Positions 6,592-12,764 of a stretch of DNA of 14,983 bases are shown here, piece by piece. The DNA is from an uncultured Ruminococcus sp. (GTDB taxonomy: Bacteria; Bacillota; Clostridia; Oscillospirales; Ruminococcaceae): assembly GCA_937942105.1 (NCBI GenBank), contig CALDFS010000266.1, positions 1-14,983 on the forward strand. The letters are read 5' to 3'. The notes under the pieces were generated by a model. It worked only from the letters and a program-made list of their open reading frames with translations. It made no database searches and was not told where the DNA came from. Position numbers and translations under genes: made by a program. Numbering within the stretch: the stretch's first letter is position 1; every line of letters starts with the position of its first letter.

Positions 6592-9099
6592 TTATTCCTC
6601 AATGAACTTAAGTGCGTCCGCCTGAAGCTTATAAAGCTCGAAGTATTTGCCCTTCTGACGGATTAGCTGGTCGTGCGTTCCAAGCTCCTTAAGCTCGCCG
6701 TTTTCTATGACGCAGAGCATATCTGCGTCGCGCAGGGTTGAAAGTCTGTGAGCGATTGAAATTATCGTTCTGCCGTCCTTCAAGGCGTCTATTGCCACCT
6801 GAATCTTGCGCTCGGTGCGGGTATCCATAGAAGCCGTTGCTTCGTCAAGGATGAGTATATCCGGGTCCTGAATGATAGCTCTTGCTATGGATATTCTTTG
6901 ACGCTCGCCGCCCGAAAGCGATACCCCGCCTGAACCGATTTTGGTGTTGTAGCCGTCCGGCAGCTTGGTTATGAATTCATGAGCGTTTGCGGATTTTGCC
7001 GCCTCGATGACTTCATCAATGGTGGCATCCGGCTTGGCATAGCGGATATTGTCTGCAATCGTGCCGATAAACAGATAAGTCTCCTGCGAAACTATTCCTA
7101 TGTTTCGCCGTAAATCCTCGGTGGCTATTTTCTTTATCGGAACTCCGTCTATTGTTATCTCACCGGAGGTAACGTCATAAAGCCTTGCCATAAGGTTTAT
7201 TATAGTTGACTTTCCTGCGCCGGTACGTCCGACAATGCCGAACATCTGACCGGATTTTACCTTGAAGGAGAGATTCTTAAGAATCTGATGTCCCGCTTCG
7301 TATTCAAAGAAGACGTTCTTGAACTCTATATCGCCCTTCATGTTAGCCATTCTTACAGGGCTTATCTGCTTCTTGACGGTGTTGCCGTTTTCGTCCTTCT
7401 CCTCGGTGAATTCCGGCTCGGCCTCGCGCACGGTGGGCTTAGCATCCAGAATCTCGAACATACGCGATGCGGCGTCGATACATCTTGCCCAGCGGTCGCC
7501 TATCCACATGAAGAAATCTATAGGCTCGTAAATCATGCCGGTATAGGAAAGCAGCACCTGCAAAGCGCCGTATGTAAACACCTTTCCGCCGAACTCGTGA
7601 TGGATCATTACCAAATAACAGCCTACGCAGAACAGACCGATACTGATAAGCTGATAGAAGCCCCAAAGGAACGGAACGGTTGATGTGATTCTTTCGTTGA
7701 TACGGGTGTTGACCTCGTAAGCATCCCTGTTCTTCTTCTGGTAGCGGGCGATTTCCTTGCGCTCCTTGGCAAAGGACTTAACTACTCGCTGACCGTTCAT
7801 AACATCGGAAAGCACTGAGTTAAGGCTGCGCATTGCAACATCCAGCTTGCGGTAAAGCTTTCTTTCAGACCTATACAGGTGATTGTCGGCAAACAGCACC
7901 GCGCAGATTATGACCATTATCGCAAGGGTAAGAATCGGGCTTATGAATATCATTATAGCGGCAACGCCGACAAGCTTTATGATATTGGCAACGCCGTAAG
8001 GCACGATATCTACAAAGAAGCCGTAAACGTTGTTGGAGTCTCTGTCAACGCGAGACATGAGCGAGCCGGTCTGCTTGCTTGTGAAGAACTGGAGCGATAG
8101 ATGGCTCATTGCGGCGTAAATCTTTGTGCGGAGCTGATGTGTTACGCGCGGAACTACCTTTGCAGTTATAATTCCGGAAACAAGTCCTGTTATCTTGCTG
8201 AGGATGTTTGTAAGTATCATCAGCAAAACGACAAGAAGAACCTGACCGTAAAATTTGCCGCCCGGCTTCAGAACGTCATCATAAAGCATTTTCGAGCCGA
8301 ACCACGGGGATATAACCGCCAGCACGTTTGACATAAGTATGGTGAGCATAATCAGTGCTACAGCCCACTTAAAATCGCGGAACATTCCCAAAAGCTTTGT
8401 GAATATCGAGCGTTTATCAAGGCATCTTGGGCATATTGGTCTGTTAGGATTGGGGTAAGGCTGGTGGCAGGTCGGACAGATAGTTTGCATGGAATCAAGC
8501 TGACTGTCATCGATTTCCTCATGGCGGTGGGTCTGATTCAGTCTTTCGCAGAAGCGCTCGAACTTCTCACAGTAGCCGATTGAGAATCTTGCTATCTGAA
8601 TATTGTCCCTATCATGCTCGTAGCTTAAACCGAACCAGCCGAATTTCATACCGAAATCCTCAACATCGGCGTTTTCCTGCTCGTTATCCGGCTTTGGCTG
8701 CTCCTCAACCTCGCCTTCCTTGAGCATAGCTATTATGAGCCGTGCAGAATTCTGATTGCGGTCTACAAATATATTCTTTATTTTTGCGATATCATACTCT
8801 GAAAAGTCAACAACCTTATAGCTGACCATCTCGTGCACGGGCGCGGTTTTAAAGAAGCTTCTAACGACCGGAATATCGCGGGCTTTTTCCTGAAGCTTTT
8901 CCTTTCCGGAAATCTGCCTGTATTCCTCGTATCCGCTTATTACGTAAAGGGTTTCCGAGGTGAAAGTAACGTAAACATCGTAATACCTTCCCTCGCCGTC
9001 CAGATCGGCTTTAACACAGTACAAAAGCCGGTCAGTAATAACTCCACGCTTGGTAAGCTCGTTTGCAACAAGCTCCGGAAGCGCGTCAAAATACTTCAT
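6592..9099 (-). CDS. ABC exporter half-transporter with long N-terminal extension and zinc-ribbon (partner 1)
   Basis: An 835-residue half-transporter and first structural gene of the operon. I start it at the ATG at 9099 because AAAGGA (9108-9113) lies 8 nt upstream; an in-frame TTG at 9150 would add 17 residues but has only a weak AGGT. Residues 1-205 are a soluble extension with an acidic, Glu/Pro-rich linker (about 128-148). CPTC...CPRC (C208, C211, C223, C226) forms a zinc-ribbon-like knuckle just before the exporter-type membrane domain (about 245-530). The ATPase domain has Walker A GRTGAGKST (624-632), Q-loop Gln672, signature LSGGE (728-732), Walker B with LDEA (Glu753) and H-loop His784. 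A charged insert (about 555-585) separates membrane and ATPase parts. Unlike many Gram-positive heterodimeric exporters, neither partner shows an obviously degenerate ATP site. Regulation is probably by the upstream attenuator. Substrate unknown; drug, peptide or lipid are all possible. Confidence 0.88.
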   Translation of the reverse strand: MKYFDALPELVANELTKRGVITDRLLYCVKADLDGEGRYYDVYVTFTSETLYVISGYEEYRQISGKEKLQEKARDIPVVRSFFKTAPVHEMVSYKVVDFSEYDIAKIKNIFVDRNQNSARLIIAMLKEGEVEEQPKPDNEQENADVEDFGMKFGWFGLSYEHDRDNIQIARFSIGYCEKFERFCERLNQTHRHEEIDDSQLDSMQTICPTCHQPYPNPNRPICPRCLDKRSIFTKLLGMFRDFKWAVALIMLTILMSNVLAVISPWFGSKMLYDDVLKPGGKFYGQVLLVVLLMILTNILSKITGLVSGIITAKVVPRVTHQLRTKIYAAMSHLSLQFFTSKQTGSLMSRVDRDSNNVYGFFVDIVPYGVANIIKLVGVAAIMIFISPILTLAIMVIICAVLFADNHLYRSERKLYRKLDVAMRSLNSVLSDVMNGQRVVKSFAKERKEIARYQKKNRDAYEVNTRINERITSTVPFLWGFYQLISIGLFCVGCYLVMIHHEFGGKVFTYGALQVLLSYTGMIYEPIDFFMWIGDRWARCIDAASRMFEILDAKPTVREAEPEFTEEKDENGNTVKKQISPVRMANMKGDIEFKNVFFEYEAGHQILKNLSFKVKSGQMFGIVGRTGAGKSTIINLMARLYDVTSGEITIDGVPIKKIATEDLRRNIGIVSQETYLFIGTIADNIRYAKPDATIDEVIEAAKSANAHEFITKLPDGYNTKIGSGGVSLSGGERQRISIARAIIQDPDILILDEATASMDTRTERKIQVAIDALKDGRTIISIAHRLSTLRDADMLCVIENGELKELGTHDQLIRQKGKYFELYKLQADALKFIEE

Positions 9100-9205
9100 A
9101 ATATCATTCCTTTCCTGATAGCTTAAAAGTCTGAACTCCTCCGCATTCAAGGCTGACCTATTAATTTCCGTTTTCTGCCGACAGCAATGCTGTAAAAAGC
9201 GCCAT

Positions 9206-9228
9206 TATAGTATAAAATTAGTACTATA
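9206..9228. repeat. Inverted repeat between attenuator and first ABC gene
   Basis: TATAGTA (9206-9212) and TACTATA (9222-9228) are perfect 7-bp inverted arms around a 9-nt AT-rich centre. The minus strand also contains TATAAT (9204-9209) overlapping it, but no acceptable -35 lies at the proper distance. It could be an operator, a weak internal promoter site, or a chance AT-rich palindrome. Confidence 0.35.
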
Positions 9229-9230
9229 CA

Positions 9231-9266
9231 TAAAAATACCTCCGACGCTTTTTGCAGCATCAGAGG
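9231..9266 (-). terminator. Attenuator terminator hairpin in the ABC operon leader
   Basis: On the minus strand a 10-bp stem (9257-9266 with 9239-9248, two G-U pairs) with an 8-nt loop is followed by TATTTTTA. It starts 8 nt after the stop codon of the 25-codon leader ORF and ends about 130 nt before the ABC start codon. No other minus-strand gene ends here: the gene to the right has its own terminator at 9573-9612. So this hairpin lies inside the operon leader. Confidence 0.75.
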
Positions 9267-9354
9267 GCTGTTGGCTAACTGATTGCAGGGTGTGACGATC
9301 GCGCACTGCTGATGCTTAAAATTAACATATTCAATAAAATAGCCTTACGCATCA
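9257..9354 (-). promoter_or_regulatory. Antiterminator-forming RNA segments (ribosome-mediated attenuator)
   Basis: Three segments can pair in alternative ways. Segment 1, TTGATGC at the leader start codon (9348-9354), can pair with segment 2, GCATCAG (9309-9315), 7 bp with one G-U. Segment 2 with one extra base, AGCATCAG (9309-9316, leader codons 13-15), pairs perfectly over 8 bp with CTGATGCT (9256-9263), which is the 5' arm of the terminator stem plus one loop base. Forming 2:3 prevents the terminator. A ribosome stalled in the first codons covers segment 1 and frees segment 2, giving antitermination; no translation (1:2) or complete translation leaves the terminator intact. Pairings are seen in the sequence; the mechanism is inferred by analogy with trp and bmrB leaders. 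Confidence 0.6.
9275..9352 (-). CDS. 25-residue leader peptide of the ABC operon
   Basis: A short ORF that starts MRKAILLNML and ends ARSSHPAIS, stop TAG at 9275-9277. Its ATG at 9352 has AAGGAG (9361-9366) exactly 8 nt upstream, one of the best ribosome sites in the window, and it begins about 30 nt after the predicted transcription start. The peptide has a basic start, a hydrophobic middle (residues 4-12) and a Ser-rich C-terminal part (six Ser in 25). It lies immediately before an intrinsic terminator, as in leader peptides controlling ABC multidrug exporters such as bmrB in front of bmrCD in Bacillus subtilis. I know no homologue by sequence. The role is more likely in the act of translation than in the peptide itself. 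Confidence 0.65.
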   Translation of the reverse strand: MRKAILLNMLILSISSARSSHPAIS

Positions 9355-9389
9355 ATCTCACTCCTTTCGTATTTTAACAAGGCGTGTTA

Positions 9390-9418
9390 ATTATATACCC
9401 CTTTTTTAGTATTGTCAA
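9390..9418 (-). promoter_or_regulatory. Consensus sigma-A promoter of the ABC operon
   Basis: On the minus strand a perfect TTGACA (9413-9418), a 17-nt spacer and a perfect TATAAT (9390-9395). Start would be near 9383. This is the strongest promoter in the window, as expected for an operon held down by attenuation after initiation. Confidence 0.85.
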
Positions 9419-9533
9419 TAGGTTTTTGCATATTTTTTAACTAATTAATCACAGTTATTTACGACAAATTTTTGTATACTATTTTGTGCATATCGTCTTT
9501 TTCAAAAAAATCCGTAAAGTCAATTTGCTTTAC

Positions 9534-9567
9534 TTAACATTTTCATGGTTGAAGTTTAACATTTTCA
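9534..9567. repeat. Two 12-bp direct repeats with a 22-bp period
   Basis: TTAACATTTTCA occurs at 9534-9545 and again at 9556-9567, identical and exactly 22 bp apart, about two helical turns. It lies between the DUF1846 terminator and the ABC operon promoter, about 150-185 bp upstream of the predicted operon start. The spacing would suit a dimeric regulator contacting one DNA face, but the distance is long. The rest of 9419-9572 is AT-rich with no supported gene. Confidence 0.5.
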
Positions 9568-9572
9568 CAACT

Positions 9573-9612
9573 AAAACAGACGGCAATGCCGAAAAGCACT
9601 GCCGTCTGTTTT
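9573..9612. terminator. Terminator of the DUF1846 gene
   Basis: A perfect 13-bp stem (9573-9585 with 9600-9612) and a 14-nt loop. The arms carry AAAA and TTTT ends, so it works in both directions. On the minus strand it ends transcription 4 nt after the DUF1846 stop codon. Confidence 0.85.
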
Positions 9613-9615
9613 ATA

Positions 9616-11100
9616 TTATCCGTGATACAAATTTTTAGTCTGATAAACCGGTTCGCAGGTCACGTTTATGCCGAGCTTCTTAAAGGTCTTCATATCCACA
9701 GATGAAAGTATTACGCTTGAATGAACCTCACTGCCTTTCAGCTTTTTAAGCTGGTCGAGCGCGAGCTTAGCCGTTGGATTGGTCGCCGCACAGATGCTTA
9801 AAGCCAAAAGAACCTCATCGGTATGAAGCCTTGGATTCTCATTTCCCAGATGCTCAACCTTAAGCTTCTGTATAGGCTCGATTACAACCGGTGAAATCAG
9901 CAGGATATCGTCTGCAATTCCGGCAAGCTCTTTAAGCGAGTTGAGCAGAAGCGCCGCCGAAGCGCCCAAAAGCTCACTGGTCTTTCCTGTCAGAATTTTG
10001 CCGTTTGGAAGCTCAATTGCTGCTGCGGTATCCTCGGTCAGCTCAGCTTTTTTAAGCGCAGGCTCTACTACCCTTCGCTCGTTTACGCTCAGCCCTGCCT
10101 TCTTCATAAGAAGCTCTATCTTCATTACCTCTTCCTCGCTCGCCTCGCCTTTTTTACGGCGGCAGAGGGTGGCATAGTATCTTCTGATTATTTCCTGACG
10201 GGATGCCCTACAGCAGACGTCATCATTGACAATGCAGAAGCCCGCCATATTAACGCCCATATCCGTAGGAGATTTATACGGCGACTCACCCAAAATCATG
10301 TTGAACATTGCGTTAAGAACCGGAAATACCTCGATATCGCGATTATAATTGACAGTTGCATTGCCATAGGCTTCGAGGTGATAAGGGTCTATCATGTTAA
10401 TGTCGTTAAGGTCTGCCGTAGCGGCCTCGTATGCGGCGTTAACAGGGTGGTTCAAAGGAAGATTCCAGATTGGGAAGGTTTCAAACTTGGCATACCCTGC
10501 TCTTATTCCCCTCTTGTGGTCGTGATATAGCTGAGAAAGGCAGGTGGCCATCTTGCCGCTTCCTGGACCTGGAGCGGTTATAACAATAAGCTCGCGCGAG
10601 GTTTCTATGTAATCGTTCTTGCCGTAGCCTTCATCGCTTATGACCTTTGCAAGATTGGATGGATACCCCTCGATTTCGTAGTGACGGTAAACGGTTATTC
10701 CAAGAGCTTCAAGCTTTCTTTCAAATGCCTGAGCAGCCGGCTGTTCCTTATACATCGAAAGAACAACGCTTCCAACATACAGACCGTAAGCCCTGAAAGC
10801 GTCTATCAGCCTGAGCACGTCCATATCATAGGTGATGCCGATATCGCCCCTTACCTTGTTCTGCTCGATATCGCCGGAATTTATAACCACCACTATTTCT
10901 GCCTGATCCTTTAGCTGCAAAAGCATTTTTAGCTTGGAATCCGGCTGGAAGCCCGGAAGCACGCGTGAAGCATGATAATCGTCAAAAAGCTTTCCGCCGA
11001 ATTCAAGATAAAGCTTGCCGCCAAACTTTCCGATACGCTCCTTGATATGCTGCGACTGTAAGGATAGATACTTCTCATTGTCAAAACCTATTTCAAACAA
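9616..11100 (-). CDS. DUF1846 / UPF0371 family protein
   Basis: A 494-residue cytosolic protein of a widespread, conserved family of unknown function. The full length matches family members such as the streptococcal one, and typical stretches are present: LYLEFGGK (30-37), ASRVLPGF (44-51), SGKMATC (181-187), YAKFETFP and VNYNRDIE. TAPGPGSGK (175-183) looks like a phosphate-binding loop. The start is a TTG at 11098-11100, with GGGGGA (11108-11113) 7 nt upstream; the family N-terminus begins at this point and there is no in-frame ATG before residue 59. It is monocistronic, with its own promoter and terminator. Structures of relatives exist, but I recall no established activity. Family call is very sure; function is not known. 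Confidence 0.93.
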   Translation of the reverse strand: MFEIGFDNEKYLSLQSQHIKERIGKFGGKLYLEFGGKLFDDYHASRVLPGFQPDSKLKMLLQLKDQAEIVVVINSGDIEQNKVRGDIGITYDMDVLRLIDAFRAYGLYVGSVVLSMYKEQPAAQAFERKLEALGITVYRHYEIEGYPSNLAKVISDEGYGKNDYIETSRELIVITAPGPGSGKMATCLSQLYHDHKRGIRAGYAKFETFPIWNLPLNHPVNAAYEAATADLNDINMIDPYHLEAYGNATVNYNRDIEVFPVLNAMFNMILGESPYKSPTDMGVNMAGFCIVNDDVCCRASRQEIIRRYYATLCRRKKGEASEEEVMKIELLMKKAGLSVNERRVVEPALKKAELTEDTAAAIELPNGKILTGKTSELLGASAALLLNSLKELAGIADDILLISPVVIEPIQKLKVEHLGNENPRLHTDEVLLALSICAATNPTAKLALDQLKKLKGSEVHSSVILSSVDMKTFKKLGINVTCEPVYQTKNLYHG

Positions 11101-11146
11101 AGCTGATTCCCCCGAAACTCATAATTATATTTGCAAATTACAAAAT

Positions 11147-11175
11147 ATTATAGCATTTTTCTTTGAAATACGCAA
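11147..11175 (-). promoter_or_regulatory. Sigma-A promoter of the DUF1846 gene
   Basis: On the minus strand TTGCGT (11170-11175), 17-nt spacer, perfect TATAAT (11147-11152). Start would be near 11140, giving a leader of about 40 nt. Confidence 0.65.
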
Positions 11176-11261
11176 GAATAAAGTAACACATAATTATCTT
11201 AACTGTTTTATTTAAAATGACTATTGCACCAAATATATTTGCATATTGATTCTATTTTTTG

Positions 11262-11290
11262 TTGACTAAAAGAGCTTGTTATGCTATAAT
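11262..11290 (+). promoter_or_regulatory. Sigma-A promoter of the two-TM protein gene
   Basis: TTGACT (11262-11267), 17-nt spacer, perfect TATAAT (11285-11290). The 5' leader of about 80 nt contains only a weak 5-bp hairpin (GTCGC with GCGGC around 11308-11325); I see no known riboswitch in it. Confidence 0.75.
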
Positions 11291-11379
11291 ATGTGGGTAT
11301 TTGATGCGTCGCCTTATCAAGCGGCTGTCGTAAGTTTAAATTATCAGGAATCTACTTATAAGGAGATAGAATTGCAATT

Positions 11380-12114
11380 ATGAACAATACAGAAAAGCAG
11401 TTTTCCGAAACCGAGGATACCAAGCTGAAGCAGTTTCTGTCCGGCAGCAGGGTCTGGGCAATGCTCGCCGCGGCTATAATAGCGGTGATAGTTTTTATTC
11501 CGACCTTTGCAGCCATTATTGGCATATATTCAAACGCTTCCAAGGCTCAGAACGTCAAGGAGCTTTCTGAGATTGACCTTGGCTCCGACCTTGACGGGCA
11601 GTATGTCACCGGAAGCGCTTACAAGTTTTTGACCAAGCTTGGCTACATTGCCGAAACCGAAGCCGCTGCTACAGATTATTATTATCTTATGTATCTCGAC
11701 GCGCCGGACGGCACTCAGATTGCCACCTTGGTTCGCGCGGACAAGCGCGGAGATGCTGACATTCAGAATATTATCGACGCGTACCTCTCCTACGCCCAGA
11801 ATCCTGACGATGGATATAAAGGAAACATTGTTGAAATCGAAGGAAGATTCAAGAAGCTTTCATCTCAGGAAGAAAGAATGCTTTCTCAGGCAATGTCAAA
11901 GCTGAATCTTATAAACGACCCGGTGCTTGGATATTCGTTAAGAATAGGCAAGCTTCCCGCCGGTAAGGACACTGTTCCATATTGGTTCATTGCCTTCCCG
12001 TTCGGCGTTGCTGCGATTGTGTGCGCGGTGCTGTTTGTTTACGGTCTTATTCTTGAAGACAAGCGCGCAAAAGCGAATATGAGCCCTTACCCTTACCTGA
12101 ACCGCAAGAAATAA
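11380..12114 (+). CDS. Two-transmembrane-segment protein of unknown function
   Basis: A 244-residue protein not recognised. A charged N-terminus (1-23) precedes a strong hydrophobic segment (about 24-50). A soluble domain of about 150 residues (51-200) follows, then a second membrane segment (201-225) and a basic tail ending NRKK. The hairpin topology predicts the middle domain outside the membrane and both ends in the cytosol. The middle domain has several Tyr/Asp-rich strands (DYYYLMYLD, 99-107) but no catalytic motif I can name. The ATG at 11380 lies 14 nt after AAGGAG (11360-11365), longer than the usual 5-9 nt; no ATG, GTG or TTG lies in frame at a better distance, although an in-frame ATT (11371 or 11377) does. 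It has its own promoter and terminator. Confidence 0.8.
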   Translation: MNNTEKQFSETEDTKLKQFLSGSRVWAMLAAAIIAVIVFIPTFAAIIGIYSNASKAQNVKELSEIDLGSDLDGQYVTGSAYKFLTKLGYIAETEAAATDYYYLMYLDAPDGTQIATLVRADKRGDADIQNIIDAYLSYAQNPDDGYKGNIVEIEGRFKKLSSQEERMLSQAMSKLNLINDPVLGYSLRIGKLPAGKDTVPYWFIAFPFGVAAIVCAVLFVYGLILEDKRAKANMSPYPYLNRKK

Positions 12115-12125
12115 TCATAAAGAGC

Positions 12126-12167
12126 AAAACGGCTTTACAAACGGTTTTTCGCTTGTAAAGCCGTTTT
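12126..12167. terminator. Bidirectional terminator between the two-TM gene and dpaB
   Basis: A perfect 15-bp stem (12126-12140 with 12153-12167) and a 12-nt loop, with T6 on the plus strand and A4 (U-tract on the minus strand) on the other side. It separates two convergent genes. Confidence 0.9.
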
Positions 12168-12176
12168 TTATCTTTA

Positions 12177-12764
12177 CTACACCTGAGCCGCCTGCAAAAC
12201 CATCGGCTGAACCTGAACTCCAGAAAGAGCAAGCTCGATCGTTCTTTCGAGCAGAGAAAAGTCTGCAACCATAGAATACGGCTTCAGAAGATAATCGTCC
12301 TGCCGATATGGCACAAAATAATAGTTTCTGAGTGCCTGAAGCGTACCCAGATTCTTTGCTGCTGCGGCAAGGGCATCATTTGTTGATACCGCTATTACTA
12401 CCGGGCGCTGATTTCTTATATGGCTTTTTACAGCCATGGTAACTGGTGTGTCGTTAATTCCGTGAGCAAGCTTTGCAAGGGTGTTTGAGGTGCATGGCAC
12501 TACTGCAAGGATATCAAACATCCTTTTCGGTCCTATCGGCTCTGCGCCCTCAATCGTATGAATAATCGGCTTGTGCGTGATTTCCTCTGCCTTTTTTCGG
12601 TTAGCTTCGGCAGTTCCGAAGCGTGTATCGATTAAATATGAGTTGAACGACATTATCGGAGTAATATCATATCCTCGAGATATGAGCCTTTCCATTGCAT
12701 CAAAGGCAGTTTTAAATGTGCAGAAGGAGCCGGTGAAGCAATATCCTATTCTAACCTTATCCAC
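12177..12764 (-). CDS. dpaB: Dipicolinate synthase subunit B
   Basis: A 195-residue flavoprotein-like subunit, close to the 200 residues of Bacillus subtilis SpoVFB. With DpaA it makes dipicolinic acid from a lysine-pathway intermediate in the mother cell; the product enters the spore core and gives heat resistance. Recognisable segments are GYCFTGSFCT (7-16), TRFG, AEPIGPK, NDTPVTMAVKSHIRN, RPVVIAVSTNDAL and PYRQDD, all close to SpoVFB. The start is a GTG at 12764, which matches the family N-terminus; it is preceded by AAGGCGGTGAT (12769-12779), a nearly full match to the anti-Shine-Dalgarno complement. The gene overlaps the dpaA stop by 8 nt, which indicates coupled translation and equal output. 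An open frame extends upstream to 12866 inside dpaA but is only overlap. Confidence 0.93.
   Translation of the reverse strand: MDKVRIGYCFTGSFCTFKTAFDAMERLISRGYDITPIMSFNSYLIDTRFGTAEANRKKAEEITHKPIIHTIEGAEPIGPKRMFDILAVVPCTSNTLAKLAHGINDTPVTMAVKSHIRNQRPVVIAVSTNDALAAAAKNLGTLQALRNYYFVPYRQDDYLLKPYSMVADFSLLERTIELALSGVQVQPMVLQAAQV

Noticed and set aside
7288..7683. A 131-codon plus-strand open frame inside the first ABC gene
   Set aside because: Antisense shadow of the membrane/ATPase linker region; no ribosome site or recognisable domain.
9099..9150. TTG start at 9150 for the first ABC gene
   Set aside because: Only a weak AGGT precedes it, while the ATG at 9099 has AAAGGA at 8 nt; kept as a less likely alternative.
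9204..9232. A second sigma-A promoter directly before the first ABC gene
   Set aside because: A perfect TATAAT is present on the minus strand, but the hexamer 17 nt away (TATGTA) is not a credible -35.
9275..9352. Amino-acid-starvation (serine) attenuation by the Ser-rich leader
   Set aside because: The serine codons lie at and after segment 2, so stalling there would block the antiterminator and favour termination, opposite to the usual biosynthetic logic; the downstream genes are also exporters.
11308..11325. Small hairpin in the leader of the two-TM gene as a riboswitch
   Set aside because: Only a 5-bp stem with one G-U pair; no conserved riboswitch core is recognisable.
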